Source: an uncultured Caldimonas sp.
GTDB lineage: Bacteria > Pseudomonadota > Gammaproteobacteria > Burkholderiales > Burkholderiaceae
Assembly (NCBI RefSeq): GCF_946480305.1
Contig: NZ_CAMLJQ010000022.1
Coordinates: 1 to 64,000, forward strand
Reading direction: 5' to 3'
Length of the DNA: 64,000 bases
The notes under the pieces are model-generated. The model saw only the letters and a program-made list of their open reading frames with translations. It ran no database searches and was not told the origin of the DNA. Both the position numbers and the translations under genes were made by a program. Of the stretch, positions 17,478-26,320 are shown piece by piece (positions within the stretch are counted from its first letter, which is position 1; every line of letters starts with the position of its first letter).

Positions 17478-18569
17478 TCAGGCAGCGACGCTGTTTGTTG
17501 TCGGACTTTTTCTCTCGGTGTCCCGCGGCGCAGGCTCCCGAGCCGTTTTGAGGGGGCGGGCGCTCGCCGCGGTCAGCACCCGCAAGTGGTTGACACGCAC
17601 GCGCAATGCGGTCGTGCGCAAGCCGTTGCGTACGGAGTAACTGCGCAACGAGCAGTCGCGGATGGCCGGCTGCAGCAGCAGCCCGCCGTCGGCCCGCCGC
17701 AGGCTGGCGACCAGCGGCGTGTGCGCCTTGTTGCCGCGCCGGACCACCACCGCCAGCTCGCCGTTGGCCAGCGCCACGTAGGTGCCCGGCGGGTACAGCC
17801 CGAGCACGCGCAGCAAGGTGGCGCCGATGCTGTCGGGGTGGCCGGCGCTGCCCAGGCAGGCGTCGCGGGCTGCAATGGCGGGCGAGGCGGCCTCGCGGGT
17901 CTTGCGTCGGCTCAGCTTGGCGATGTAGACGTCGACCCGGCGCAGCAACTCGGCCAGGCGCGGTGCCGGTTCTGCCGCGTCGACGACGGCCGCGTCGACC
18001 ACGGTGTGATGCTGCTCCACGACGGCCAGCCAGACAGGATCGTGCACGCCGGCGCCGCGCAGCATCTCGGCGCTGGCCCGCGCATGCCCTTCGATGAGCC
18101 GGCGCTGTTCGTCCGAGGGGGAGCTGCGCTGGTGCGCCAGCGTGTCCTGTGCGGCGGTCATGCTCACGTTCATCGTCAGCGCGGCCATCGCGAGCGACCG
18201 GATCTCGTCGTCCGACCAGCCGAGCCAACGGGCCGCCAGTTCGGCCACCACCGCGCATGCCATCGCGTGCCGGGCGCTGTAGCCGCCGAGGTCGTGCGCG
18301 GCGGCATGGAACAGCAGGTACAGCGCGCCGTCGGGCTCCCGGTCGGCCAGCTCGCGCATCTGGCCGGCAAGGCCGGTCAGCTCCACCAGCCAGGCAGCGT
18401 CGAGCTCATGCTGGGCGAGCAGTTGCGCGAAGCGACGGTGCAGGCGGTCCCAGCCGTCGAGCAGTTCGTCCGGGGAGGGTGGGCGTGGCAGCTCCGGGGT
18501 GGCCTCGGCGACGAGCGGCGCTTCCTGCGATCTGTCGTTAGCGGCTGGGTCGTCGGTTTCTTCGGGCAT
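17478..18569 (-). CDS. Degenerate HD-GYP-like protein
   Basis: A 363-residue soluble protein; ATG at 18569 was taken, with an in-frame GTG nine bases upstream as alternative. The layout is that of an HD-GYP cyclic-di-GMP phosphodiesterase: GYSARHAMACAVVAELA, then LAMAALTMNVSM where the HD dyad and GK should be, then GHARASAEMLRGAG and VVEQHH. The HD dyad is missing (MN in its place) and there is no GYP motif. Catalysis is therefore unlikely, and it may bind c-di-GMP or act as a scaffold. The C-terminal 100 residues look like the beta-rich extension seen in other HD-GYP relatives. It precedes a diguanylate cyclase gene. Confidence 0.6.
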   Translation of the reverse strand: MPEETDDPAANDRSQEAPLVAEATPELPRPPSPDELLDGWDRLHRRFAQLLAQHELDAAWLVELTGLAGQMRELADREPDGALYLLFHAAAHDLGGYSARHAMACAVVAELAARWLGWSDDEIRSLAMAALTMNVSMTAAQDTLAHQRSSPSDEQRRLIEGHARASAEMLRGAGVHDPVWLAVVEQHHTVVDAAVVDAAEPAPRLAELLRRVDVYIAKLSRRKTREAASPAIAARDACLGSAGHPDSIGATLLRVLGLYPPGTYVALANGELAVVVRRGNKAHTPLVASLRRADGGLLLQPAIRDCSLRSYSVRNGLRTTALRVRVNHLRVLTAASARPLKTAREPAPRDTERKSPTTNSVAA

Positions 18570-18804
18570 GGTTCTCACTCTGCCGCCGACCGGTGGCCCT
18601 TCACGCGGGACCGCCGGCCGTACGGCGCGAGAGCGGAATATCCACGGCCCTGCAGGGAGGCATGTTGATGCGCGTCAAGATTGCCGGGGCCGGCTGCCAG
18701 GAACGAGGGCACGCGGCCGGGTCGCGGCGGCCGGCGTCAGCCCCCTGCCGCCCGGCTGAACCGGCACATCGAGCCCACACAGGGCATCCGGCAGCACAAG
18801 GTGC

Positions 18805-18849
18805 TTGACGTCGCGGCAGTTCATATTTAGATTGTTGGCTAATTAGCCA
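18805..18849 (+). promoter_or_regulatory. Promoter and palindromic operator of the ArsR operon
   Basis: TTGACG at 18805-18810 and TAGATT at 18828-18833, 17 bp apart, form a good sigma-70 promoter. Directly after the -10 lies a perfect 14-bp palindrome, TGGCTAATTAGCCA (18836-18849), where a dimeric ArsR-type repressor would block transcription start. GGTGA at 18853-18857 is the ribosome-binding site for the GTG at 18864. Confidence 0.7.
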
Positions 18850-18863
18850 TTTGGTGAATTAAC

Positions 18864-19247
18864 GTGACAGTCGATCCCCTGAGCACCACCTTCGCGGCCC
18901 TGGCAGACCCGACGCGGCGCGCCATCCTCGCCCGCCTTGCAGAGGGCGAGGCCACCGTCAACGAGCTGGCGGCACCGTTCGATCTGCGCCTGCCCAGCGT
19001 CTCGAAGCACCTGAAGGTGCTGGAGCAGGCCGGGCTCATCGAGCAGAGCCGGCAGGCCCAGTGGCGGCCGCGGCGGCTGCAGGCCGCGCCGCTGAAGGAG
19101 GTGGCGCAGTGGGTCGATCGCTACCGCAGGTTCTGGGACGACAGCTTCGATCGCATGTCCGACTACCTCGATGCACTTCAGACCCACCCCGAACAGACCC
19201 ACCCCGAACAGGAGCAAGCCCATGGCCGAAGGAAGAAGCAACGCTGA
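18864..19247 (+). CDS. ArsR-family transcriptional regulator
   Basis: A 127-residue winged-helix repressor starting with GTG. It has STTFAALADPTRRAILARL at the N-terminus, a recognition helix in LRLPSVSKHLKVLEQAGLI, and a charged C-terminal tail with a repeat HPEQTHPEQ. There is no metal-binding Cys pair, so this is the non-metal subgroup that is usually paired with an AHSA1/SRPBCC gene, as here. The next gene starts inside it (26-bp overlap). It probably represses its own operon through the adjacent palindrome. Confidence 0.9.
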   Translation: MTVDPLSTTFAALADPTRRAILARLAEGEATVNELAAPFDLRLPSVSKHLKVLEQAGLIEQSRQAQWRPRRLQAAPLKEVAQWVDRYRRFWDDSFDRMSDYLDALQTHPEQTHPEQEQAHGRRKKQR

Positions 19248-19731
19248 GCCGCTGCCCGGCGAGCACGAGCTCGTGATCACCCGCGTGCTCGACGCACCGC
19301 GGGAACTCGTCTTCAAGTTGTGGACGACCCCGGAGCACCTCGCGCAGTGGTGGGGCCCTCGGGACGATGACGGCCGCGATTTCAGCGCGCCGTCGATCGA
19401 GCTCGATTTCCGCCCCGGCGGGGCCTACCGCATCTGCATACGCTCGCCGCAGGGAGACGACTACTGGCACAGCGGAACCTATCGCGAGATCGTCGAGCCG
19501 GAGCGCCTGTCGTTCACCTTCCGCTGGGAGGAAGAGGGTGCGCCGGTGACGCTGGTCGAGGTGAGCCTGGCCGAGCACGGGCCCGGGCGCACGATGCTGA
19601 CCTTCCGTCAGTCGGGCCTGCCCAGCGCGGAGTCACGCGACGGCCACGAAGGCGGATGGAAGGAGTGCATGGATCGCCTCGGCGAGCGCGCCGCCATGGC
19701 AGCCCGCGCGGCCGTCGGAGCCCAGGCATGA
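19222..19731 (+). CDS. SRPBCC (AHSA1-like) domain protein
   Basis: A 169-residue protein. The ATG at 19222 follows GGAGCAAGCCC and overlaps the ArsR gene. It has the AHSA1 signature: ITRVLDAPRELVFKLWTTPE, HLAQWWGPRD, then ELDFRPGGAYRICIRSPQG, and a C-terminal helix GWKECMDRLGERAA. This helix-grip fold binds hydrophobic ligands; the ligand is unknown. ArsR-AHSA1 pairs are common, and the second protein may be a ligand sensor or a stress protein. Confidence 0.88.
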   Translation: MAEGRSNAEPLPGEHELVITRVLDAPRELVFKLWTTPEHLAQWWGPRDDDGRDFSAPSIELDFRPGGAYRICIRSPQGDDYWHSGTYREIVEPERLSFTFRWEEEGAPVTLVEVSLAEHGPGRTMLTFRQSGLPSAESRDGHEGGWKECMDRLGERAAMAARAAVGAQA

Positions 19732-20081
19732 GCGGACGCTACCTGGGCAGCTGCCACTGCGGGCGCGTGGCGCTCGAGGTCACCGGCGAGCTGGAGAGCG
19801 CGATGGCGTGCAACTGCTCGATCTGCTCGCGCAAGGGCTCGCTGCTGTGGTTCGTGCCGCGTGCGCAGATGCAGCTGCGCACGCCGGAGCAGGCCGCGGC
19901 CACCTACACCTTCAACCAGCACGTCATCAAACACCGCTTCTGCCCGGTGTGCGGTATCCACCCGTACGGCGAGGGCACCGGGCCCGATGGTCAGCCGATC
20001 GCGGCGATCAACGTGCGCTGCCTCGCCAACGTCGACCTCGATGCGATCGAGGTCACACACTTCGACGGGCGCTCGCTCTAG
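19728..20081 (+). CDS. GFA (Mss4-like/CENP-V) family zinc protein
   Basis: A 117-residue protein whose ATG overlaps the previous stop (ATGA). Zinc-site motifs of the glutathione-dependent formaldehyde-activating family are clear: GSCHCGRVALEV, CNCSICSRKGSL, and RFCPVCGIHPYG. Family members bind two zincs; few have a proven reaction, and the name GFA does not prove S-hydroxymethylglutathione synthase activity. It is the third gene of the ArsR operon. Confidence 0.88.
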   Translation: MSGRYLGSCHCGRVALEVTGELESAMACNCSICSRKGSLLWFVPRAQMQLRTPEQAAATYTFNQHVIKHRFCPVCGIHPYGEGTGPDGQPIAAINVRCLANVDLDAIEVTHFDGRSL

Positions 20082-20165
20082 GGCCTGTCCGAGGCGCTTG
20101 ACGAAGGACAAGCCCGCGCCGGCGGAGCGGGAAGGACGGCGCCGCGGGGCTGCGGCTGCCGGGCA

Positions 20166-21362
20166 TCAGCCTGCGGCCGCCCGGTTGGTCACCAGGCCCT
20201 GTCCTGCCGCCCACGCGGCGACATCGTCGCGGCGGATGGCGGCGGCCATCAGCCCCGGGAAGGCATCCGGCGTGCAGGCGAACGAGGGCACGCCGAGCGC
20301 GGCCAGCTTGGCCGCGAGGTCGCGGTCGTAGGAGGGCGCGCCTTCGTCGCTCAGCGCCAGCAGCGTGACGAACTGCACGCCCGATTCGACCAGCTCTGCC
20401 GCGCGGCGCAGCAGCTGCGCCTCGACGCCGCCTTCGTACAGGTCGGAGATGAGCACGAAGATCGTGTTGCGCGGCTCGCGGATGATGGACTGGCAGTACG
20501 CCACCGCGCCGTTGATGTCGGTGCCGCCGCCCAGCTGCACGCCGAACAGCAGCTCCACCGGGTCGTCGAGCTTGTCGCTCAGGTCGACCACCGAGGTGTC
20601 GAACACGACCAGGCGGGTGCTGACCGCGGGCAGCGACGCGAGCACCGCGCCGAAGATGCTCGAATAGACCACCGAGTTCGCCATCGAGCCGCTCTGGTCG
20701 ATGCACAGCACCACCTCGCGCTGCGGACGCCGGGCCTTGCGGCCATAGCCGTGCAGCTGCTCGGGCACGATGGTGCGGTACTCGGGCTGCCAGTGCTTCA
20801 GGTTGGCGCGGATGGTGCGGTGCCAGTCGATCTCGCTGTGGCGCGGGCGCCGGTTGCGCTGGCTGCGGTCGAGGGCGCCGCTGACGGCCGAGCGCATCGG
20901 CTCCTCCAGCCGCTTCATCAGGTCGTCGACCACCTTCTGCACCACCAGGCGGGCAGTGGCCTTGGTGTTGGCCGGGATCACGCTCGCCAGCGAGATCAGG
21001 TTGGCGACGAGGTGCACATCGGGCTGCACGTTCTGCAGCATCTCGGGCTGCAGCAGCATGTCGCGCATGTCCAGCCGCTGCAGCGCGTCGCGCTGCATCA
21101 CCTGCACCACCGAGCTGGGGAAGTACTTGCGGATGTCGCCGAGCCAGCGGGCCACCGACGGCGCCGAGCCCCCGCGCCCGCCACGGCGGCTCGACTGCCC
21201 CAGTCCGTTGGGACCGTCGGGTTCGTACAGCGCGGCCAGGGCCTGGTCCAGTTCCGCCACGTTGCCGCTCAGGCCGCCGCAGCTGGCCTCGGCTTCGCTG
21301 CCCAGCACCAGGCGCCAGCGGCGCAGGCGTTCGGCGTCGTCTTGAAGATCGGTATCGCTCAT
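20166..21362 (-). CDS. VWA domain protein, last gene of the MoxR/SWIM operon
   Basis: A 398-residue protein. The ATG overlaps the stop of the DUF5682 gene (ATGA). The first 210 residues are helical and charged, with a Gly/Arg-rich spot near 60-65. A von Willebrand A domain follows from about 216: VVLCIDQSGSM gives the MIDAS DxSxS (D222, S224, S226), GGGTDI supplies the Thr and ISDLYEGG the Asp. All metal-site residues are present. VWA proteins paired with MoxR ATPases act as substrate or metal-loading adaptors. It closes a five-gene operon and its partner is probably the ATPase. Confidence 0.85.
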   Translation of the reverse strand: MSDTDLQDDAERLRRWRLVLGSEAEASCGGLSGNVAELDQALAALYEPDGPNGLGQSSRRGGRGGSAPSVARWLGDIRKYFPSSVVQVMQRDALQRLDMRDMLLQPEMLQNVQPDVHLVANLISLASVIPANTKATARLVVQKVVDDLMKRLEEPMRSAVSGALDRSQRNRRPRHSEIDWHRTIRANLKHWQPEYRTIVPEQLHGYGRKARRPQREVVLCIDQSGSMANSVVYSSIFGAVLASLPAVSTRLVVFDTSVVDLSDKLDDPVELLFGVQLGGGTDINGAVAYCQSIIREPRNTIFVLISDLYEGGVEAQLLRRAAELVESGVQFVTLLALSDEGAPSYDRDLAAKLAALGVPSFACTPDAFPGLMAAAIRRDDVAAWAAGQGLVTNRAAAG

Positions 21363-23680
21363 GCGGGCAGTCCCATCAAGTGGCGCAGCGTGGGCACGGG
21401 CAGCGCGGCGCGCGCGGCATCCCACGCGGGTGCGGCGGCCGCGGGGCGCGGGCCGCGGGCGGCCGACTGTGCGCGCACGCCCAGGTCGCGCCTTTCGCCG
21501 GCCGCGAAGGCCGAGAAGGTGCGCCGCACCAGCGGCAGCGCGCGCACGAAATGCTCCTCGGCCAGGCCGGCCAGCCAGCCGTCGACCAGCCGCCAGACGG
21601 TGTCGTCGTGCAGCAGCACCAGCGCATTGCGGTTCAGAAATCCTTCCAGCCACGCTGCGGCGCGTGCCGGCTCGGCGCCGGCCGACAACTGCAACGCCAG
21701 CGCATCGGCCGCGGCGTCCGCCTGCAGCACAGCGTCATCGAGCAGCAGCCGTGTGGCGAGGCCCGAGACCAGGGCGTGCGCGCCGGCCTGGGCCGCGATG
21801 GCGCGCAGCGCGCCGCGCCATGCCTCGCTCTGTTCTTCGGCCCCGCGCAGGCCGACGGCGGCGTGGGCGGCCAGCACCTGCTGGCGCAGCGATTCGGCGG
21901 CGTCGTCGTCGAGCGAGCCGCAGGCCAGCGGCAGGCTGATGCAGGCGCGCACGATGATGCCGTCGAGCACGTGCGAGACGAGCGAGGCATCGGTGCCGCG
22001 CACGTTGCCGTAGCGGAACACGTTCGCCAGCGGCGGCAGCGCGGCCAGCAACTGCAGCGCATCGCCGGTGGCAGCTGCGCGGTCGTTGAGGGCATGCGTC
22101 AGCGGCTCGATCGCTTCGGGCAGCTCGGCCAGCAACGCGCGGTCGATCAGCTGCGCGAGCTCGTCGAGCGAGGTGGCCTGGGCGGCGCGCTCGATCACGC
22201 GCGCGGTGCTCGCCTGCAGCACGGTGCGGCCCCAGCGGCTGGCTTCGATCAGCTTGAGCTCGAACTCCGGCTGCCATTGCAGCGTCCACACCTCGTGGAA
22301 GGTGCCGCGCGCGGAGCGCCCGGTGCGGGCGATCTCGCCCCAGGGCACGTCGAGCAGGCGCAGGCGATGCAGCAGGTGGCTGCGTGCCAGGTCGTTGGCG
22401 TTGCGCAGGTCGAGGTCGAGCGTGCGTTGCAGCGCCTCGGGCTTCAGCCGCAGCGACTTCTGCTGCTGCTCGACGTCGCGCTGCAAGGGCACGACCGGCA
22501 CATCGGGCGGCACGCGGCCGAGACGGTCGCCGACGACCAGCGCATCGTCGATGAAACGCAGCATCGTGTCGTCGCCCATGCACAGCACGGTGCGCGTGGC
22601 CTCGTCCAGTTCCTCCAGGCCCGGCAGCGGGCGCTCGCGCAGCGCGGCGAGCGTATCGGCCAGGCGCGCGGCCTCGATCAGGTGTGCGGAGGAGCAGTCG
22701 AGATCCTTCTCACGCATCAGCCGCGCGACGCGCGCCAGCCAGCCCACGGCGCGCGCCTGCGGGTTGCCGCGGCTGAGCCACAGGTGCTCGTACCAGCCGG
22801 GCGCCGCGATGCCGGCGCCATAGCCGCTGCTGCGCGCGAGGTGGCGGTGGGTCCAGGGGATCCAGGTGCTGTTCACCTTGACCTTGGGCAGACCCTTGAG
22901 CAGTTGCTGGTCGGCCTTGGCTGGCCCCATCTGCTGCAGCGCGCCCAGGTGCCACGCGCCGCACACGACGGCGATGCGCTGGTGGCCGGCCCGCTGCGCC
23001 TCACGCAGGCGCTGCCGCATGTGGGCTTCGCGCAGCGCTTCGCGGCGCGCTTCCCACGCGTCCTGCCGCGCCGGGTCGCCGAGTTCCTGGCGCAGCGTCG
23101 TCATCGCCTCGGCGATGGCGGCGAACAGCTCGGTGCCGTCACCGCGCTCCTCGACCATGTGGTTCCACCAGCTTTCGCCGTCGGCGTGGCCGGCCGCGCG
23201 GGCCAGCCAGTCAAGTGGATCGAGCGGATCAAGTGGATCGAGCGTTTCGGGCTGCGGCGCCTCGGCCTCGGTGGCCGGGGCAGGGCCGGCGGGCTCGTCC
23301 GTGCCGGCCGCGGCCTGCTCGCCGGCGGCCTGCCGTTCCTGGCGCCGCTGCTGCTCCAGCGCCAGCCCGTGGGCCACCGGCAGGTCGATCATTTGCACCG
23401 GCACGCCCCGTTCGACGGCCCAGCGCAGCGCCTGCCATTCGGGCGAGAACTCGGCGAAGGGGTGGTAGACCGCGAGCGCGGTGTCGTCGGGGCAGTAGCT
23501 GAGCCACGCGACCGGCGGTTGCATGGCTTCGTGCACCATGCTCGCGAGCAGCGCCTCGGCTTCCGGCGGGCCTTCGACCAGCAGGCAGTCGGGCTGCAGG
23601 TCGTCCAGCGCCTTCAGCAGGCTGCGCGCGCAGCCCGGGCCGTGGTGGCGGATGCCGAACAGGTGGAAGGGGCCGTCCAT
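21359..23680 (-). CDS. DUF5682 family protein
   Basis: A 773-residue soluble protein. Its N-terminus FHLFGIRHHGPGCARSLL is the mark of the DUF5682 family, followed by LVEGPPEAEALL. A second conserved patch, VVCGAWHLGAL, lies about residue 280. The layout (GxRHHGPG and later GAWH) faintly recalls the GxxH pairs of TraB/EreA-like hydrolase folds; that link is my inference. The middle contains a low-complexity Ala/Glu/Pro stretch. It sits between the MoxR ATPase (4-bp gap) and the VWA gene (ATGA overlap). Function unknown. Confidence 0.8.
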   Translation of the reverse strand: MDGPFHLFGIRHHGPGCARSLLKALDDLQPDCLLVEGPPEAEALLASMVHEAMQPPVAWLSYCPDDTALAVYHPFAEFSPEWQALRWAVERGVPVQMIDLPVAHGLALEQQRRQERQAAGEQAAAGTDEPAGPAPATEAEAPQPETLDPLDPLDPLDWLARAAGHADGESWWNHMVEERGDGTELFAAIAEAMTTLRQELGDPARQDAWEARREALREAHMRQRLREAQRAGHQRIAVVCGAWHLGALQQMGPAKADQQLLKGLPKVKVNSTWIPWTHRHLARSSGYGAGIAAPGWYEHLWLSRGNPQARAVGWLARVARLMREKDLDCSSAHLIEAARLADTLAALRERPLPGLEELDEATRTVLCMGDDTMLRFIDDALVVGDRLGRVPPDVPVVPLQRDVEQQQKSLRLKPEALQRTLDLDLRNANDLARSHLLHRLRLLDVPWGEIARTGRSARGTFHEVWTLQWQPEFELKLIEASRWGRTVLQASTARVIERAAQATSLDELAQLIDRALLAELPEAIEPLTHALNDRAAATGDALQLLAALPPLANVFRYGNVRGTDASLVSHVLDGIIVRACISLPLACGSLDDDAAESLRQQVLAAHAAVGLRGAEEQSEAWRGALRAIAAQAGAHALVSGLATRLLLDDAVLQADAAADALALQLSAGAEPARAAAWLEGFLNRNALVLLHDDTVWRLVDGWLAGLAEEHFVRALPLVRRTFSAFAAGERRDLGVRAQSAARGPRPAAAAPAWDAARAALPVPTLRHLMGLPA

Positions 23681-23684
23681 CGCG

Positions 23685-24791
23685 TCAGCCGAGGTCGCGG
23701 CAGGCGCGGTACAGGTCCTTCCAGTCGGCGCGTTCCTTGACCACCGTTTCGAGGTATTCGTTCCACACCACGGTGTCTTGCACCGGGTCCTTGACGACGG
23801 CACCGATCAGGCCGGAGGCCATGTCGTGCACGCGCAGCACGCCGTCACCGAAGTGGCCTGCCAGCGCCATGCCGCTGTTGATCACCGAGATGGCCTCGGC
23901 GGTGGACAGCGTCGACGTGGGCGACTTCACCTGCATCTTGCCGTCCTCGGTCTTGCCGTTGCGCAGCTCGCGGAAGATCTGCACGATGCGGCGCACTTCC
24001 TTCAGCGCGGGCGGCTCGGCCGGCAGCGCCAGCGCGCGGCCCATCTCGCCGACCCGCTTGACGACGATGGAGACCTCTTCCTCCTCGGTGGCCGGCACCG
24101 GCAGCACCACGGTGTTGAAGCGGCGCTTGAGCGCGGCCGAGAGTTCGTTGACGCCCTTGTCGCGGTTGTTGGCGGTGGCGATCACGCTGAAGCCGCGCGT
24201 CGCCTGCACCTCGGTGCCGAGTTCCGGCACCGGCAGCGTCTTCTCCGACAGCACGGTGATCAGAGTGTCCTGCACGTCGGCGGGGATGCGCGTCAGCTCC
24301 TCGATGCGCGCGATGCGGCCCTGGCGCATCGCCTGCATCAGCGGGCTGGGCACCAGTGCTTCTTCCGACGGCCCGCGCGCGAGCAGCTGCGCGTAGTTCC
24401 AGCCGTAGCGCAGTTGCTCCTCGCTGGTGCCGGCAGTGCCCTGCACGAGCATCGTCGAGTTGCCGCTGACGGCCGCCGCCAGGTGCTCGGAGACCCAGGA
24501 CTTGGCAGTGCCAGGCACGCCGTACAGCAGCAGCGCGCGGTCGGTGGCGAGCGTCGCCACCGCGATCTCCATCAAGCGGCGGTTGCCGATGTACTTGGGG
24601 CTCACCTCGAAGCCGTTGGCGAGCTTGCCGCCCATCAGGTAGGTCACCACGGCCCAGGGCGAGAGCTTCCAGTTCTCGGGGCGCTGGCGGTCGTCCTGCC
24701 GCTGCAGCTCGGCGAGCTCCTCGGCGAACTGCTGTTCGGCATGCTGGCGCAGCAAGTGGGCGGCGTTCGTGTTCGTCGTCATGGTGGTCAT
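23685..24791 (-). CDS. MoxR-type AAA+ ATPase of the SWIM/VWA operon
   Basis: A 368-residue AAA+ protein. Walker A is GVPGTAKS at 91-98, the Walker B region is RIARIEEL (E164-E165 where MoxR proteins usually have DE), and sensor 1 is ATANNR about 205-210. The long N-terminal helix region is charged. MoxR ATPases work as hexameric remodelling or metal-insertion chaperones together with VWA proteins. The start overlaps the stop of the DUF5691 gene (ATGA), and its stop is 4 bp before DUF5682, so expression is tightly coupled. Confidence 0.9.
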   Translation of the reverse strand: MTTMTTNTNAAHLLRQHAEQQFAEELAELQRQDDRQRPENWKLSPWAVVTYLMGGKLANGFEVSPKYIGNRRLMEIAVATLATDRALLLYGVPGTAKSWVSEHLAAAVSGNSTMLVQGTAGTSEEQLRYGWNYAQLLARGPSEEALVPSPLMQAMRQGRIARIEELTRIPADVQDTLITVLSEKTLPVPELGTEVQATRGFSVIATANNRDKGVNELSAALKRRFNTVVLPVPATEEEEVSIVVKRVGEMGRALALPAEPPALKEVRRIVQIFRELRNGKTEDGKMQVKSPTSTLSTAEAISVINSGMALAGHFGDGVLRVHDMASGLIGAVVKDPVQDTVVWNEYLETVVKERADWKDLYRACRDLG

Positions 24792-26320
24792 CGGGCAGTG
24801 GGCAGTTGGGACAGTGCACGGCGGGCGGCGATCAGCTGCGCCACCGTGTGCAGGGCTTCGGCATGCGCCGGCGTTTCGTCGCCGCGGCCTTGCACTTCGA
24901 GCGCGGCCAGCGCGTCGAGGTGCAGCAGGCAGCACAGCTCGGGCAACGAGGTGCGCAGGGTGTAGTCGTAGACGATGTTCGGGTCGCGCAGCGCGGCGCG
25001 TACCGCGGCGGTCAGTGCGTTGGAAAGCTCCAGGCCGAGGTGCTCGCCGGCCGGGCAGGCGCCGAGCAGTTGCGGCAGCAGCGTGCGCAAGGAGCCCGCC
25101 CCGTCGACCTGCCGCAGCCAGTGGCGCTCGCGCCGTTCCGGCGGCAACAGCGCGACGACGCGCGCCGGGTCTTCCTGCAGGCCCTGCCGGGGCCAGGCAT
25201 CGAGCAGCGCTTCGCACCAGTCGAGGTCGGCGCTGCCGAGCAGCACGTCCCGCCAAGCGCGCAGCAGCGCCTCGGTCCAGTCGGTCTTGCCGGCCCAGGC
25301 CAGCAACTCGGCAGCCGTCATGCCGGTGTGCGTGCACCACCAGGCCAGCGGCACCTGGCGCGCCAGCTGGTAGAGCCACCAGCCGCGTTCGCCCAGCGGG
25401 TCGTTCTTGGGCCGCGTGGGCTCGATGCCGTCGTGCTCCCAGGTGGCATCGGCCGCGGTGGGTGCATCGAGGGTCCACGTGGTGCGCAGCAGACCGCGCT
25501 CGCGCTGCAGCAGCGTTTCGAGGCGCCGGGTGGCGCGCGCGACGAGGGCGCTGCCGGGCAGCCGCACGAGCAGGCCGATGACGACCTGCCGCACCTCGCG
25601 GCTGCGGTCTTCCAGCAAGCCGGCCAGCAGCGGCTCGTCCTCGCCACCGAGGCCGAGCGCAAGGGATGCGAGCAGTTCGGCGCGCTCGCGCGCCGGCAGC
25701 GAGGGCAGCTCGGCGGCGACCCGCTCGCGTGCGGCTTGGGGGGCGCGCAGCCGCTCCTCGCGCAACAACTCGCGGCGTTGGTCCAGGCTGCCGTGCGCCC
25801 AGCGCGTGGCGTCGTCCGCATCGCCGCTCGCGCCCTGGGCGTAGCGCCAGTCGGCGTTCTGCGCGGCAAGCCACAGGCCGCGTTCTCCCAGCGCGCCGAT
25901 GACGGCGGGCCGCAACGCGGTGGAGCGGCGCCCGAGTTCCAGCACGGCCGGCAGCAGGGCGGGCGGCAGGCGCCACCCCGCCGCAGCCAGTGCCAGCAGC
26001 GCCTCGTGTTGCAGCCGGCCGGGGGCTTCGTGCACGACCCAGCGTAGGTGCATCAGCGACGGCGGGTCGGCCAGGGCGGGGCGCAAGTCCGCCGCTGCAG
26101 GGGCGGGCAGGTCGGCGGGCGCGGGTGCACCTTGGGCGCCGGCCATCGAGCAGGCAGCGAGCGCCGCGGCGGCGCGCAGCAGGCGCTGCGACGGCTCGGG
26201 CGTGTACTGCTCGATCTGCTGCAGCAGGTGCGCGACGGGCTCGGGCGCGTCGATGGTCCAGTGGTGCGGGCGTTCGGTGCCCACCATCGCGGCCGGCAGC
26301 AGGGCAGTCCAGGCACTCAT
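24788..26320 (-). CDS. DUF5691 family protein
   Basis: A 510-residue, strongly helical, Ala/Leu/Arg-rich protein that starts with MSAWTALLPAAMVGTER, the conserved opening of DUF5691. Repeated helix pairs in the middle (for example ELLASLALGLGGEDEPLLAG) suggest a HEAT-like scaffold; that is inference. No catalytic motif is visible. Its start overlaps the end of the SWIM gene and its end overlaps the MoxR start. DUF5691 genes are known chiefly from this neighbourhood, so it is probably an essential but uncharacterised part of the complex. Confidence 0.78.
   Translation of the reverse strand: MSAWTALLPAAMVGTERPHHWTIDAPEPVAHLLQQIEQYTPEPSQRLLRAAAALAACSMAGAQGAPAPADLPAPAAADLRPALADPPSLMHLRWVVHEAPGRLQHEALLALAAAGWRLPPALLPAVLELGRRSTALRPAVIGALGERGLWLAAQNADWRYAQGASGDADDATRWAHGSLDQRRELLREERLRAPQAARERVAAELPSLPARERAELLASLALGLGGEDEPLLAGLLEDRSREVRQVVIGLLVRLPGSALVARATRRLETLLQRERGLLRTTWTLDAPTAADATWEHDGIEPTRPKNDPLGERGWWLYQLARQVPLAWWCTHTGMTAAELLAWAGKTDWTEALLRAWRDVLLGSADLDWCEALLDAWPRQGLQEDPARVVALLPPERRERHWLRQVDGAGSLRTLLPQLLGACPAGEHLGLELSNALTAAVRAALRDPNIVYDYTLRTSLPELCCLLHLDALAALEVQGRGDETPAHAEALHTVAQLIAARRALSQLPTAR

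Noticed and set aside
21380..23740. A 786-residue open frame antisense to the DUF5682 gene
   Set aside because: Composition is typical of antisense to high-GC coding DNA and no motif is present; the minus-strand gene fits its operon exactly.
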